This document shows positions 35,882-49,544 of a stretch of DNA of 64,000 nucleotides, one piece after another (positions within the stretch are counted from its first letter, which is position 1; every line of letters begins with the position of its first letter). Position numbers and translations under genes: made by a program. The notes beneath the pieces are model-generated. The model had not been told where the DNA came from. It made no database searches and saw only the letters and a program-made list of their open reading frames with translations. The DNA is from Blastocladiella emersonii ATCC 22665 (lineage: Eukaryota; Blastocladiomycota; Blastocladiomycetes; Blastocladiales; Blastocladiaceae), in assembly GCA_025594325.1 (NCBI GenBank), contig JANHCV010000005.1:2135501-2199500 (forward strand), written 5' to 3'.

Positions 35882-37132
35882 CCGCGCCGCCGCCTCTGTT
35901 GCCGCCGCGGCCGCCGCTAAACGACCAATCGAATCTTCTACTACACCACCAACACCACCACCACCACCCGCTACGCTTTCTCCTGTCCATGGCGAGGACC
36001 TCAGCACTCCCGGCTACGCCATGGTCGGCGAGTCCGTTGCTGGCGCGACGCGGTCCCTTGCCTCGTTCGGCCGTCGCCTCCTCGCCTCCATCTGGCGCGA
36101 CCCCGCCGCTCTGTCTCGCCTCGCCGGCTGCGTTGTACGCGCCCGCGACGTCGCCTTCGCCTCCCGCTCACTCCAACTCGACCGCGACCTCGCTCGACCC
36201 GTCCTCGCGGCCATCACGTCCGTCGCCTCCCGATCCCTCTGGCGCGGCGCCTGGCTCTCTCACTCCGCTGGCTGCGCCGAGGCCGACCCACTCGATTCTT
36301 CTGAAGCTCCGCCGCGCGAGCCGCGTGAGCGGGCCCGCCGCCCATTTGGCCAGCCCATTGCCACACTCAAGTTCATCAACCGCCACCACTACTGCTCTCG
36401 CTGTCTGAGCTCGCTCCATTCCCACGTCCCCAACCCGTCTGGGCGTGAAGAAGACCCGCCAGTGTGCCCGCCGTCCACCGCGGCCCAAGCGGCTCTTGTT
36501 GCAGATCCCTCCGTCCGACTTTGGCTGCTCGGTTCCCCAAGGCACATTCGGTGATGTGACTAGACCAAGGATCGGCGCAGTCGACGCAAGTCCAGTAGCA
36601 CCAGGTGTTTGCGCGCGGTACTGACCCATCCACTTTCTCTCGTTCTGACGACGATGAAACGCATGATCCGCCACTGAATGGCGCTGACGCACAAAAGAAA
36701 ACGAAGGAGAAAAACAAAAAGAAAAGAAACGCAAAAAGAAGAATGTCCGCACAAAAAGATGGAAAAACATCTGACGAACCTCACAGGCCATGCCCAAGAC
36801 CACAGCACTGCCACTGGTCCATTGGCATGTCCTCGCGCTCTAGTTGGTCACGCCAGCTTGTCTCTCTGCTCGGTCTCTCTTTACTGCGTTTCGTTCGCTC
36901 TCTTAGCTCGCTGCTCGAGCTCGCTCTCTCTTCGCCTCGTTCGCCCATCTCTCTCGTACTCCCCTCTCCTCCCACAATTCTTCCCCCTATGCTCCTCGAC
37001 GTGCACGGTCCGGGCTTGTCGTACTGCGGCTTGCCCACAAAAGGGCTGCTGCCCGTTGCACAGTGGATATTCTGCTTGCAGTTCACAACCGCTGTTAAGG
37101 AATAAATGCATTGGTTCCAAAAAAAAAAAGAA
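35882..37132 (+). mobile_element. Retrocopy, unit 9
   Basis: Same flanks, A11 tail. Confidence 0.85.
36021..36554 (+). CDS. Unknown 177-residue retrocopy ORF, unit 9
   Basis: Translation identical to unit 1. Confidence 0.4.
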   Translation: MVGESVAGATRSLASFGRRLLASIWRDPAALSRLAGCVVRARDVAFASRSLQLDRDLARPVLAAITSVASRSLWRGAWLSHSAGCAEADPLDSSEAPPREPRERARRPFGQPIATLKFINRHHYCSRCLSSLHSHVPNPSGREEDPPVCPPSTAAQAALVADPSVRLWLLGSPRHIR

Positions 37133-38257
37133 ACCCTCCACGAATCACAATATGCGCGCAATGAATTGACCGATGATATGGCCGTACCAAACCAGCCACG
37201 TAGACAATTGTCATGGTAGTCGAACAAAACCATATTCAAATCTTGGACTACCCGCTTGTCCAGCTAGCCAGGGACCCATAAATCACAGTATCGACCCAAC
37301 TAAATATTTGACAGCAGAAATATAGTAAACCAACCTCGTACAAAATTGTCATGGTACTCAAACAAAACCATATTCAAAACCTTGACTTCCCGCATATCCA
37401 GCTGGCCAGGGACCCATAAATCACAGTATGGAACCAACAAAGTATCTGACAACAGAAATATGGTAAAACAGCTACGCGGATAATTGTCATGGTACTCAAT
37501 CAAAACCATACTCAAACCTTTGCTTTCCTGCATGTCCAGCTGGCCACTGACCCATAAATCACAGTATCGGACCAAGAAAATATCTGACCATGGAAATATA
37601 GTATACCAGCCACCTAGGTAATTGTCATGGCACTCAAACAAAACCATAGTCAAGTCTTTGACTATCCACATGTCCAGCTGATTGAGGACCCATGAATCGT
37701 AACGTCAAAGCAACAATATATCTCACCATGGAAGTATAGTAAACCAGCCACTCTGGCAATTGTCATGGTACTCAAACAAAACCATACTCAAATCTATGAC
37801 TTCCCACATGTCCAGCAGGTTGGACACCCATAAATCACAGTATCAAACCAACAAAATATCAGACCACAGGAGTATATAAAACCGACCACGTAGGTAATTG
37901 TCTTGGTACTCAAACAAAACCATATTCAAATCTTTCAATTCCCGCTTGTCCAGCTAGCCAGGGACCCATAAATCACAGGATCACAGCAACAAAGTATCTG
38001 ACAACAGAAATATGGTACACCAGCCACGTAGATAATTGTCATGGTACTCAAACAAAACCATACTCAAATCTTCGAGTGCCCCATGTCCAGGTGGGCAAGG
38101 GCCTATAAATCACAGTATTGAACCAAGAAAATACCTGACGATCGGGATGTATCAAACCCGCCACGCTGATACTTGTCGTGGTACTCAAACATAACCATAC
38201 TCAGCCAAATCTTTGAATACCCTCACGTCCAGGTGGGCAAGGAACCAAAGCGCCAGA
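37133..38257. repeat. 138-bp satellite block 10
   Basis: Same eight monomers; common haplotype. Confidence 0.95.
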
Positions 38258-38365
38258 TATTCAAATCTACCGCTTTGTGCACACTCCACTAGCCAACTCT
38301 TCGATCCACTAATTATGGAGCCCGTCGTCAAAGTACACTGTCCAATCAACTAAGTAAACAGCCAA

Positions 38366-38461
38366 CCTGCCAGCCTGCCAGCCTGCCAGCCTGCCAGCCT
38401 GCCAGCCTGCCAGCCTGCCAGCCTGCCAGCCTGCCAGCCTGCCAACCTGCCAACCTGCCAA
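38366..38461. repeat. CCTGCCAG minisatellite, 9 copies + 3 variants
   Basis: 9-copy allele. Confidence 0.97.
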
Positions 38462-40032
38462 CCTGCCGCCTTGCCTACCTGCTATCCGAACACCCACACC
38501 GCCTCGCAAGTCATTGGGGGCCCGCGCTCTCTGGTTGCCGTCCCAGCCAACAAAGGAATGAATGATGAGCCCTGGCAGCCTGGCAGCCTGCCACACTGAC
38601 AGCCTGACTGACAGCGCCCACCCAGTAGATATTATCTATCTCGTAGGTAGTCTGGGAGGACTTCGTTAGTCAATACACGACCAGTCTCCTCCTGGCTGCC
38701 GGCTCTGCTGTCCACTCCAAGTCCTGCATGATGATGGGCCAAGGAGGGTTCCGAGCAGCTCCTCTGTCTACCCGCGTGAAACCACTCACCCGCTGACGGA
38801 TGTATACCACGCACCGTGCAGCGCGCACAGCACACAGCGCCCGACGCACCACGCGGTGCGCACACGGCGCAAACGGCCACCCTGGTGTCACACACACTCG
38901 CATGAACGGCAGGCATGCAAGGCGTCCGTCCTCAACTCAACAATGATTTATCATCCAGGCTTACTACTCGCTCCAACGGGTGCGCCTGCCTGCCCTCCCA
39001 GTGCCGTTGATTGATTGATGGGTGCGCCAGCCCCTGTTGCCAGCCACGTGGCAAGCAACACCTCAGCACCTGCGTCGCCCTGGCCACCGTCCGTACCTTG
39101 CAAACAGCGTAGCAGCCGTACTGCTTCACAGGGCTGCAGAGGGCTGGCTGCGGAGGGCTGAGGCGGCAGGGCTCCTCCTGCAGGAAGGAGACAGTGCTGG
39201 GGCCAAGGAGTGCTAGGGACGACAAACTGAATGGTGAATGACCAGACCAACACACCACATGCTCCTGGCAGGAGTGCGTGTGGGCGTGCGGGCCCGTGTC
39301 CGTGCGTGCCTGTGTCTGTGCGTGCCTGGATTAGACCTCCATCACAAGCGCCAAGTGACCAAGTGACCAAGTGACAAAGTGACCAAGGTGACCAAGGTGA
39401 CCAAGGTGACCAAGGTGACCAGGGTGACCAAGGTGACCAAGTGACACACAAGCACCAAGCTAGGGTGGCCGGGCGGCCATGGACCGTACTGCATGGGTAC
39501 CATTACCGTGGACTGGCCGCGGCCATTTATTGCAGCACAGCCCTGCCTGGCTCAGGACGCGGCGGGCGTGGGAGGCGGGCAGGGTAGATAGGTAGCAGCA
39601 GCAGGACCTGGCTAGCTGGCTGTCAAACAACACGAGTGAAGGGGTGCGTGAGGGAGGGTGTGTTGAACGAATGGATGGGTGGATGCAGGCAGACCTTCAT
39701 ACGTGTCGTGCGTGATGAGGATTGGTTGGCCACCATCCACCAACGCCATGGCATGGCTGCGGGTGTCGCTGCGTGCGCCTTGGCGGGTGGTGGTGTTGGT
39801 GGGTGGTGTTGGTGGGTGCTGTGGTGGTAGTGGAGCTAAAGTGGTGTTGTGGGGCTCCTGGGGTCCCCTTCCCTTCCTGTCTGGCCTAGGTGGGTGGGTG
39901 GGCGGACGTAGCGCGCATGCGGGCGGGCAAGGTAGGAACGTTGCTCACGCAATGGATCATGTATTTTATGGAACGTAGTCTGCACAGCAGAGAGGGGGAT
40001 GTCCGGCCCAATCGGACCCTCCACGAATCACA

Positions 40033-41283
40033 CCGCGCCGCCGCCTCTGTTGCCGCCGCGGCCGCCGCTAAACGACCAATCGAATCTTCTACTACACCAC
40101 CAACACCACCACCACCACCCGCTACGCTTTCTCCTGTCCATGGCGAGGACCTCAGCACTCCCGGCTACGCCATGGTCGGCGAGTCCGTTGCTGGCGCGAC
40201 GCGGTCCCTTGCCTCGTTCGGCCGTCGCCTCCTCGCCTCCATCTGGCGCGACCCCGCCGCTCTGTCTCGCCTCGCCGGCTGCGTTGTACGCGCCCGCGAC
40301 GTCGCCTTCGCCTCCCGCTCACTCCAACTCGACCGCGACCTCGCTCGACCCGTCCTCGCGGCCATCACGTCCGTCGCCTCCCGATCCCTCTGGCGCGGCG
40401 CCTGGCTCTCTCACTCCGCTGGCTGCGCCGAGGCCGACCCACTCGATTCTTCTGAAGCTCCGCCGCGCGAGCCGCGTGAGCGGGCCCGCCGCCCATTTGG
40501 CCAGCCCATTGCCACACTCAAGTTCATCAACCGCCACCACTACTGCTCTCGCTGTCTGAGCTCGCTCCATTCCCACGTCCCCAACCCGTCTGGGCGTGAA
40601 GAAGACCCGCCAGTGTGCCCGCCGTCCACCGCGGCCCAAGCGGCTCTTGTTGCAGATCCCTCCGTCCGACTTTGGCTGCTCGGTTCCCCAAGGCACATTC
40701 GGTGATGTGACTAGACCAAGGATCGGCGCAGTCGACGCAAGTCCAGTAGCACCAGGTGTTTGCGCGCGGTACTGACCCATCCACTTTCTCTCGTTCTGAC
40801 GACGATGAAACGCATGATCCGCCACTGAATGGCGCTGACGCACAAAAGAAAACGAAGGAGAAAAACAAAAAGAAAAGAAACGCAAAAAGAAGAATGTCCG
40901 CACAAAAAGATGGAAAAACATCTGACGAACCTCACAGGCCATGCCCAAGACCACAGCACTGCCACTGGTCCATTGGCATGTCCTCGCGCTCTAGTTGGTC
41001 ACGCCAGCTTGTCTCTCTGCTCGGTCTCTCTTTACTGCGTTTCGTTCGCTCTCTTAGCTCGCTGCTCGAGCTCGCTCTCTCTTCGCCTCGTTCGCCCATC
41101 TCTCTCGTACTCCCCTCTCCTCCCACAATTCTTCCCCCTATGCTCCTCGACGTGCACGGTCCGGGCTTGTCGTACTGCGGCTTGCCCACAAAAGGGCTGC
41201 TGCCCGTTGCACAGTGGATATTCTGCTTGCAGTTCACAACCGCTGTTAAGGAATAAATGCATTGGTTCCAAAAAAAAAAAGAA
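40033..41283 (+). mobile_element. Retrocopy, unit 10
   Basis: Same flanks, A11 tail. Confidence 0.85.
40172..40705 (+). CDS. Unknown 177-residue retrocopy ORF, unit 10
   Basis: Translation identical to unit 1. Confidence 0.4.
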   Translation: MVGESVAGATRSLASFGRRLLASIWRDPAALSRLAGCVVRARDVAFASRSLQLDRDLARPVLAAITSVASRSLWRGAWLSHSAGCAEADPLDSSEAPPREPRERARRPFGQPIATLKFINRHHYCSRCLSSLHSHVPNPSGREEDPPVCPPSTAAQAALVADPSVRLWLLGSPRHIR

Positions 41284-42408
41284 ACCCTCCACGAATCACA
41301 ATATGCGCGCAATGAATTGACCGATGATATGGCCGTACCAAACCAGCCACGTAGACAATTGTCATGGTAGTCGAACAAAACCATATTCAAATCTTGGACT
41401 ACCCGCTTGTCCAGCTAGCCAGGGACCCATAAATCACAGTATCGACCCAACTAAATATTTGACAGCAGAAATATAGTAAACCAACCTCGTACAAAATTGT
41501 CATGGTACTCAAACAAAACCATATTCAAAACCTTGACTTCCCGCATATCCAGCTGGCCAGGGACCCATAAATCACAGTATGGAACCAACAAAGTATCTGA
41601 CAACAGAAATATGGTAAAACAGCTACGCGGATAATTGTCATGGTACTCAATCAAAACCATACTCAAACCTTTGCTTTCCTGCATGTCCAGCTGGCCACTG
41701 ACCCATAAATCACAGTATCGGACCAAGAAAATATCTGACCATGGAAATATAGTATACCAGCCACCTAGGTAATTGTCATGGCACTCAAACAAAACCATAG
41801 TCAAGTCTTTGACTATCCACATGTCCAGCTGATTGAGGACCCATGAATCGTAACGTCAAAGCAACAATATATCTCACCATGGAAGTATAGTAAACCAGCC
41901 ACTCTGGCAATTGTCATGGTACTCAAACAAAACCATACTCAAATCTATGACTTCCCACATGTCCAGCAGGTTGGACACCCATAAATCACAGTATCAAACC
42001 AACAAAATATCAGACCACAGGAGTATATAAAACCGACCACGTAGGTAATTGTCTTGGTACTCAAACAAAACCATATTCAAATCTTTCAATTCCCGCTTGT
42101 CCAGCTAGCCAGGGACCCATAAATCACAGGATCACAGCAACAAAGTATCTGACAACAGAAATATGGTACACCAGCCACGTAGATAATTGTCATGGTACTC
42201 AAACAAAACCATACTCAAATCTTCGAGTGCCCCATGTCCAGGTGGGCAAGGGCCTATAAATCACAGTATTGAACCAAGAAAATACCTGACGATCGGGATG
42301 TATCAAACCCGCCACGCTGATACTTGTCGTGGTACTCAAACATAACCATACTCAGCCAAATCTTTGAATACCCTCACGTCCAGGTGGGCAAGGAACCAAA
42401 GCGCCAGA
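41284..42408. repeat. 138-bp satellite block 11
   Basis: Same eight monomers; common haplotype. Confidence 0.95.
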
Positions 42409-42516
42409 TATTCAAATCTACCGCTTTGTGCACACTCCACTAGCCAACTCTTCGATCCACTAATTATGGAGCCCGTCGTCAAAGTACACTGTCCAATCAA
42501 CTAAGTAAACAGCCAA

Positions 42517-42612
42517 CCTGCCAGCCTGCCAGCCTGCCAGCCTGCCAGCCTGCCAGCCTGCCAGCCTGCCAGCCTGCCAGCCTGCCAGCCTGCCAACCTG
42601 CCAACCTGCCAA
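42517..42612. repeat. CCTGCCAG minisatellite, 9 copies + 3 variants
   Basis: 9-copy allele. Confidence 0.97.
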
Positions 42613-44183
42613 CCTGCCGCCTTGCCTACCTGCTATCCGAACACCCACACCGCCTCGCAAGTCATTGGGGGCCCGCGCTCTCTGGTTGCCGTCCCAGCCA
42701 ACAAAGGAATGAATGATGAGCCCTGGCAGCCTGGCAGCCTGCCACACTGACAGCCTGACTGACAGCGCCCACCCAGTAGATATTATCTATCTCGTAGGTA
42801 GTCTGGGAGGACTTCGTTAGTCAATACACGACCAGTCTCCTCCTGGCTGCCGGCTCTGCTGTCCACTCCAAGTCCTGCATGATGATGGGCCAAGGAGGGT
42901 TCCGAGCAGCTCCTCTGTCTACCCGCGTGAAACCACTCACCCGCTGACGGATGTATACCACGCACCGTGCAGCGCGCACAGCACACAGCGCCCGACGCAC
43001 CACGCGGTGCGCACACGGCGCAAACGGCCACCCTGGTGTCACACACACTCGCATGAACGGCAGGCATGCAAGGCGTCCGTCCTCAACTCAACAATGATTT
43101 ATCATCCAGGCTTACTACTCGCTCCAACGGGTGCGCCTGCCTGCCCTCCCAGTGCCGTTGATTGATTGATGGGTGCGCCAGCCCCTGTTGCCAGCCACGT
43201 GGCAAGCAACACCTCAGCACCTGCGTCGCCCTGGCCACCGTCCGTACCTTGCAAACAGCGTAGCAGCCGTACTGCTTCACAGGGCTGCAGAGGGCTGGCT
43301 GCGGAGGGCTGAGGCGGCAGGGCTCCTCCTGCAGGAAGGAGACAGTGCTGGGGCCAAGGAGTGCTAGGGACGACAAACTGAATGGTGAATGACCAGACCA
43401 ACACACCACATGCTCCTGGCAGGAGTGCGTGTGGGCGTGCGGGCCCGTGTCCGTGCGTGCCTGTGTCTGTGCGTGCCTGGATTAGACCTCCATCACAAGC
43501 GCCAAGTGACCAAGTGACCAAGTGACAAAGTGACCAAGGTGACCAAGGTGACCAAGGTGACCAAGGTGACCAGGGTGACCAAGGTGACCAAGTGACACAC
43601 AAGCACCAAGCTAGGGTGGCCGGGCGGCCATGGACCGTACTGCATGGGTACCATTACCGTGGACTGGCCGCGGCCATTTATTGCAGCACAGCCCTGCCTG
43701 GCTCAGGACGCGGCGGGCGTGGGAGGCGGGCAGGGTAGATAGGTAGCAGCAGCAGGACCTGGCTAGCTGGCTGTCAAACAACACGAGTGAAGGGGTGCGT
43801 GAGGGAGGGTGTGTTGAACGAATGGATGGGTGGATGCAGGCAGACCTTCATACGTGTCGTGCGTGATGAGGATTGGTTGGCCACCATCCACCAACGCCAT
43901 GGCATGGCTGCGGGTGTCGCTGCGTGCGCCTTGGCGGGTGGTGGTGTTGGTGGGTGGTGTTGGTGGGTGCTGTGGTGGTAGTGGAGCTAAAGTGGTGTTG
44001 TGGGGCTCCTGGGGTCCCCTTCCCTTCCTGTCTGGCCTAGGTGGGTGGGTGGGCGGACGTAGCGCGCATGCGGGCGGGCAAGGTAGGAACGTTGCTCACG
44101 CAATGGATCATGTATTTTATGGAACGTAGTCTGCACAGCAGAGAGGGGGATGTCCGGCCCAATCGGACCCTCCACGAATCACA

Positions 44184-45434
44184 CCGCGCCGCCGCCTCTG
44201 TTGCCGCCGCGGCCGCCGCTAAACGACCAATCGAATCTTCTACTACACCACCAACACCACCACCACCACCCGCTACGCTTTCTCCTGTCCATGGCGAGGA
44301 CCTCAGCACTCCCGGCTACGCCATGGTCGGCGAGTCCGTTGCTGGCGCGACGCGGTCCCTTGCCTCGTTCGGCCGTCGCCTCCTCGCCTCCATCTGGCGC
44401 GACCCCGCCGCTCTGTCTCGCCTCGCCGGCTGCGTTGTACGCGCCCGCGACGTCGCCTTCGCCTCCCGCTCACTCCAACTCGACCGCGACCTCGCTCGAC
44501 CCGTCCTCGCGGCCATCACGTCCGTCGCCTCCCGATCCCTCTGGCGCGGCGCCTGGCTCTCTCACTCCGCTGGCTGCGCCGAGGCCGACCCACTCGATTC
44601 TTCTGAAGCTCCGCCGCGCGAGCCGCGTGAGCGGGCCCGCCGCCCATTTGGCCAGCCCATTGCCACACTCAAGTTCATCAACCGCCACCACTACTGCTCT
44701 CGCTGTCTGAGCTCGCTCCATTCCCACGTCCCCAACCCGTCTGGGCGTGAAGAAGACCCGCCAGTGTGCCCGCCGTCCACCGCGGCCCAAGCGGCTCTTG
44801 TTGCAGATCCCTCCGTCCGACTTTGGCTGCTCGGTTCCCCAAGGCACATTCGGTGATGTGACTAGACCAAGGATCGGCGCAGTCGACGCAAGTCCAGTAG
44901 CACCAGGTGTTTGCGCGCGGTACTGACCCATCCACTTTCTCTCGTTCTGACGACGATGAAACGCATGATCCGCCACTGAATGGCGCTGACGCACAAAAGA
45001 AAACGAAGGAGAAAAACAAAAAGAAAAGAAACGCAAAAAGAAGAATGTCCGCACAAAAAGATGGAAAAACATCTGACGAACCTCACAGGCCATGCCCAAG
45101 ACCACAGCACTGCCACTGGTCCATTGGCATGTCCTCGCGCTCTAGTTGGTCACGCCAGCTTGTCTCTCTGCTCGGTCTCTCTTTACTGCGTTTCGTTCGC
45201 TCTCTTAGCTCGCTGCTCGAGCTCGCTCTCTCTTCGCCTCGTTCGCCCATCTCTCTCGTACTCCCCTCTCCTCCCACAATTCTTCCCCCTATGCTCCTCG
45301 ACGTGCACGGTCCGGGCTTGTCGTACTGCGGCTTGCCCACAAAAGGGCTGCTGCCCGTTGCACAGTGGATATTCTGCTTGCAGTTCACAACCGCTGTTAA
45401 GGAATAAATGCATTGGTTCCAAAAAAAAAAAGAA
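44184..45434 (+). mobile_element. Retrocopy, unit 11
   Basis: Same flanks, A11 tail. Confidence 0.85.
44323..44856 (+). CDS. Unknown 177-residue retrocopy ORF, unit 11
   Basis: Translation identical to unit 1. Confidence 0.4.
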   Translation: MVGESVAGATRSLASFGRRLLASIWRDPAALSRLAGCVVRARDVAFASRSLQLDRDLARPVLAAITSVASRSLWRGAWLSHSAGCAEADPLDSSEAPPREPRERARRPFGQPIATLKFINRHHYCSRCLSSLHSHVPNPSGREEDPPVCPPSTAAQAALVADPSVRLWLLGSPRHIR

Positions 45435-46559
45435 ACCCTCCACGAATCACAATATGCGCGCAATGAATTGACCGATGATATGGCCGTACCAAACCAGCCA
45501 CGTAGACAATTGTCATGGTAGTCGAACAAAACCATATTCAAATCTTGGACTACCCGCTTGTCCAGCTAGCCAGGGACCCATAAATCACAGTATCGACCCA
45601 ACTAAATATTTGACAGCAGAAATATAGTAAACCAACCTCGTACAAAATTGTCATGGTACTCAAACAAAACCATATTCAAAACCTTGACTTCCCGCATATC
45701 CAGCTGGCCAGGGACCCATAAATCACAGTATGGAACCAACAAAGTATCTGACAACAGAAATATGGTAAAACAGCTACGCGGATAATTGTCATGGTACTCA
45801 ATCAAAACCATACTCAAACCTTTGCTTTCCTGCATGTCCAGCTGGCCACTGACCCATAAATCACAGTATCGGACCAAGAAAATATCTGACCATGGAAATA
45901 TAGTATACCAGCCACCTAGGTAATTGTCATGGCACTCAAACAAAACCATAGTCAAGTCTTTGACTATCCACATGTCCAGCTGATTGAGGACCCATGAATC
46001 GTAACGTCAAAGCAACAATATATCTCACCATGGAAGTATAGTAAACCAGCCACTCTGGCAATTGTCATGGTACTCAAACAAAACCATACTCAAATCTATG
46101 ACTTCCCACATGTCCAGCAGGTTGGACACCCATAAATCACAGTATCAAACCAACAAAATATCAGACCACAGGAGTATATAAAACCGACCACGTAGGTAAT
46201 TGTCTTGGTACTCAAACAAAACCATATTCAAATCTTTCAATTCCCGCTTGTCCAGCTAGCCAGGGACCCATAAATCACAGGATCACAGCAACAAAGTATC
46301 TGACAACAGAAATATGGTACACCAGCCACGTAGATAATTGTCATGGTACTCAAACAAAACCATACTCAAATCTTCGAGTGCCCCATGTCCAGGTGGGCAA
46401 GGGCCTATAAATCACAGTATTGAACCAAGAAAATACCTGACGATCGGGATGTATCAAACCCGCCACGCTGATACTTGTCGTGGTACTCAAACATAACCAT
46501 ACTCAGCCAAATCTTTGAATACCCTCACGTCCAGGTGGGCAAGGAACCAAAGCGCCAGA
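45435..46559. repeat. 138-bp satellite block 12
   Basis: Same eight monomers; common haplotype. Confidence 0.95.
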
Positions 46560-46667
46560 TATTCAAATCTACCGCTTTGTGCACACTCCACTAGCCAACT
46601 CTTCGATCCACTAATTATGGAGCCCGTCGTCAAAGTACACTGTCCAATCAACTAAGTAAACAGCCAA

Positions 46668-46723
46668 CCTGCCAGCCTGCCAGCCTGCCAGCCTGCCAGC
46701 CTGCCAACCTGCCAACCTGCCAA
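46668..46723. repeat. CCTGCCAG minisatellite, 4 copies + 3 variants
   Basis: Short allele. Confidence 0.97.
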
Positions 46724-48294
46724 CCTGCCGCCTTGCCTACCTGCTATCCGAACACCCACACCGCCTCGCAAGTCATTGGGGGCCCGCGCTCTCTGGTTGC
46801 CGTCCCAGCCAACAAAGGAATGAATGATGAGCCCTGGCAGCCTGGCAGCCTGCCACACTGACAGCCTGACTGACAGCGCCCACCCAGTAGATATTATCTA
46901 TCTCGTAGGTAGTCTGGGAGGACTTCGTTAGTCAATACACGACCAGTCTCCTCCTGGCTGCCGGCTCTGCTGTCCACTCCAAGTCCTGCATGATGATGGG
47001 CCAAGGAGGGTTCCGAGCAGCTCCTCTGTCTACCCGCGTGAAACCACTCACCCGCTGACGGATGTATACCACGCACCGTGCAGCGCGCACAGCACACAGC
47101 GCCCGACGCACCACGCGGTGCGCACACGGCGCAAACGGCCACCCTGGTGTCACACACACTCGCATGAACGGCAGGCATGCAAGGCGTCCGTCCTCAACTC
47201 AACAATGATTTATCATCCAGGCTTACTACTCGCTCCAACGGGTGCGCCTGCCTGCCCTCCCAGTGCCGTTGATTGATTGATGGGTGCGCCAGCCCCTGTT
47301 GCCAGCCACGTGGCAAGCAACACCTCAGCACCTGCGTCGCCCTGGCCACCGTCCGTACCTTGCAAACAGCGTAGCAGCCGTACTGCTTCACAGGGCTGCA
47401 GAGGGCTGGCTGCGGAGGGCTGAGGCGGCAGGGCTCCTCCTGCAGGAAGGAGACAGTGCTGGGGCCAAGGAGTGCTAGGGACGACAAACTGAATGGTGAA
47501 TGACCAGACCAACACACCACATGCTCCTGGCAGGAGTGCGTGTGGGCGTGCGGGCCCGTGTCCGTGCGTGCCTGTGTCTGTGCGTGCCTGGATTAGACCT
47601 CCATCACAAGCGCCAAGTGACCAAGTGACCAAGTGACAAAGTGACCAAGGTGACCAAGGTGACCAAGGTGACCAAGGTGACCAGGGTGACCAAGGTGACC
47701 AAGTGACACACAAGCACCAAGCTAGGGTGGCCGGGCGGCCATGGACCGTACTGCATGGGTACCATTACCGTGGACTGGCCGCGGCCATTTATTGCAGCAC
47801 AGCCCTGCCTGGCTCAGGACGCGGCGGGCGTGGGAGGCGGGCAGGGTAGATAGGTAGCAGCAGCAGGACCTGGCTAGCTGGCTGTCAAACAACACGAGTG
47901 AAGGGGTGCGTGAGGGAGGGTGTGTTGAACGAATGGATGGGTGGATGCAGGCAGACCTTCATACGTGTCGTGCGTGATGAGGATTGGTTGGCCACCATCC
48001 ACCAACGCCATGGCATGGCTGCGGGTGTCGCTGCGTGCGCCTTGGCGGGTGGTGGTGTTGGTGGGTGGTGTTGGTGGGTGCTGTGGTGGTAGTGGAGCTA
48101 AAGTGGTGTTGTGGGGCTCCTGGGGTCCCCTTCCCTTCCTGTCTGGCCTAGGTGGGTGGGTGGGCGGACGTAGCGCGCATGCGGGCGGGCAAGGTAGGAA
48201 CGTTGCTCACGCAATGGATCATGTATTTTATGGAACGTAGTCTGCACAGCAGAGAGGGGGATGTCCGGCCCAATCGGACCCTCCACGAATCACA

Positions 48295-49544
48295 CCGCGC
48301 CGCCGCCTCTGTTGCCGCCGCGGCCGCCGCTAAACGACCAATCGAATCTTCTACTACACCACCAACACCACCACCACCACCCGCTACGCTTTCTCCTGTC
48401 CATGGCGAGGACCTCAGCACTCCCGGCTACGCCATGGTCGGCGAGTCCGTTGCTGGCGCGACGCGGTCCCTTGCCTCGTTCGGCCGTCGCCTCCTCGCCT
48501 CCATCTGGCGCGACCCCGCCGCTCTGTCTCGCCTCGCCGGCTGCGTTGTACGCGCCCGCGACGTCGCCTTCGCCTCCCGCTCACTCCAACTCGACCGCGA
48601 CCTCGCTCGACCCGTCCTCGCGGCCATCACGTCCGTCGCCTCCCGATCCCTCTGGCGCGGCGCCTGGCTCTCTCACTCCGCTGGCTGCGCCGAGGCCGAC
48701 CCACTCGATTCTTCTGAAGCTCCGCCGCGCGAGCCGCGTGAGCGGGCCCGCCGCCCATTTGGCCAGCCCATTGCCACACTCAAGTTCATCAACCGCCACC
48801 ACTACTGCTCTCGCTGTCTGAGCTCGCTCCATTCCCACGTCCCCAACCCGTCTGGGCGTGAAGAAGACCCGCCAGTGTGCCCGCCGTCCACCGCGGCCCA
48901 AGCGGCTCTTGTTGCAGATCCCTCCGTCCGACTTTGGCTGCTCGGTTCCCCAAGGCACATTCGGTGATGTGACTAGACCAAGGATCGGCGCAGTCGACGC
49001 AAGTCCAGTAGCACCAGGTGTTTGCGCGCGGTACTGACCCATCCACTTTCTCTCGTTCTGACGACGATGAAACGCATGATCCGCCACTGAATGGCGCTGA
49101 CGCACAAAAGAAAACGAAGGAGAAAAACAAAAAGAAAAGAAACGCAAAAAGAAGAATGTCCGCACAAAAAGATGGAAAAACATCTGACGAACCTCACAGG
49201 CCATGCCCAAGACCACAGCACTGCCACTGGTCCATTGGCATGTCCTCGCGCTCTAGTTGGTCACGCCAGCTTGTCTCTCTGCTCGGTCTCTCTTTACTGC
49301 GTTTCGTTCGCTCTCTTAGCTCGCTGCTCGAGCTCGCTCTCTCTTCGCCTCGTTCGCCCATCTCTCTCGTACTCCCCTCTCCTCCCACAATTCTTCCCCC
49401 TATGCTCCTCGACGTGCACGGTCCGGGCTTGTCGTACTGCGGCTTGCCCACAAAAGGGCTGCTGCCCGTTGCACAGTGGATATTCTGCTTGCAGTTCACA
49501 ACCGCTGTTAAGGAATAAATGCATTGGTTCCAAAAAAAAAAGAA
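48295..49544 (+). mobile_element. Retrocopy, unit 12
   Basis: Same flanks, A10 tail. Confidence 0.85.
48434..48967 (+). CDS. Unknown 177-residue retrocopy ORF, unit 12
   Basis: Translation identical to unit 1. Confidence 0.4.
   Translation: MVGESVAGATRSLASFGRRLLASIWRDPAALSRLAGCVVRARDVAFASRSLQLDRDLARPVLAAITSVASRSLWRGAWLSHSAGCAEADPLDSSEAPPREPRERARRPFGQPIATLKFINRHHYCSRCLSSLHSHVPNPSGREEDPPVCPPSTAAQAALVADPSVRLWLLGSPRHIR

Larger units (their letters stand above)
33193..37303. repeat. Macrosatellite unit 9 (4111 bp)
   Basis: Same point-site haplotype as unit 8 but only 4 CCTGCCAG copies, so the pair differs by a five-copy jump on an otherwise identical background. Confidence 0.97.
37304..41454. 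repeat. Macrosatellite unit 10 (4151 bp)
   Basis: 9 CCTGCCAG copies, A11 tail; common haplotype, no difference from unit 11 noticed. Confidence 0.97.
41455..45605. repeat. Macrosatellite unit 11 (4151 bp)
   Basis: 9 CCTGCCAG copies, A11 tail; appears identical to unit 10, suggesting a very recent duplication or conversion. Confidence 0.97.
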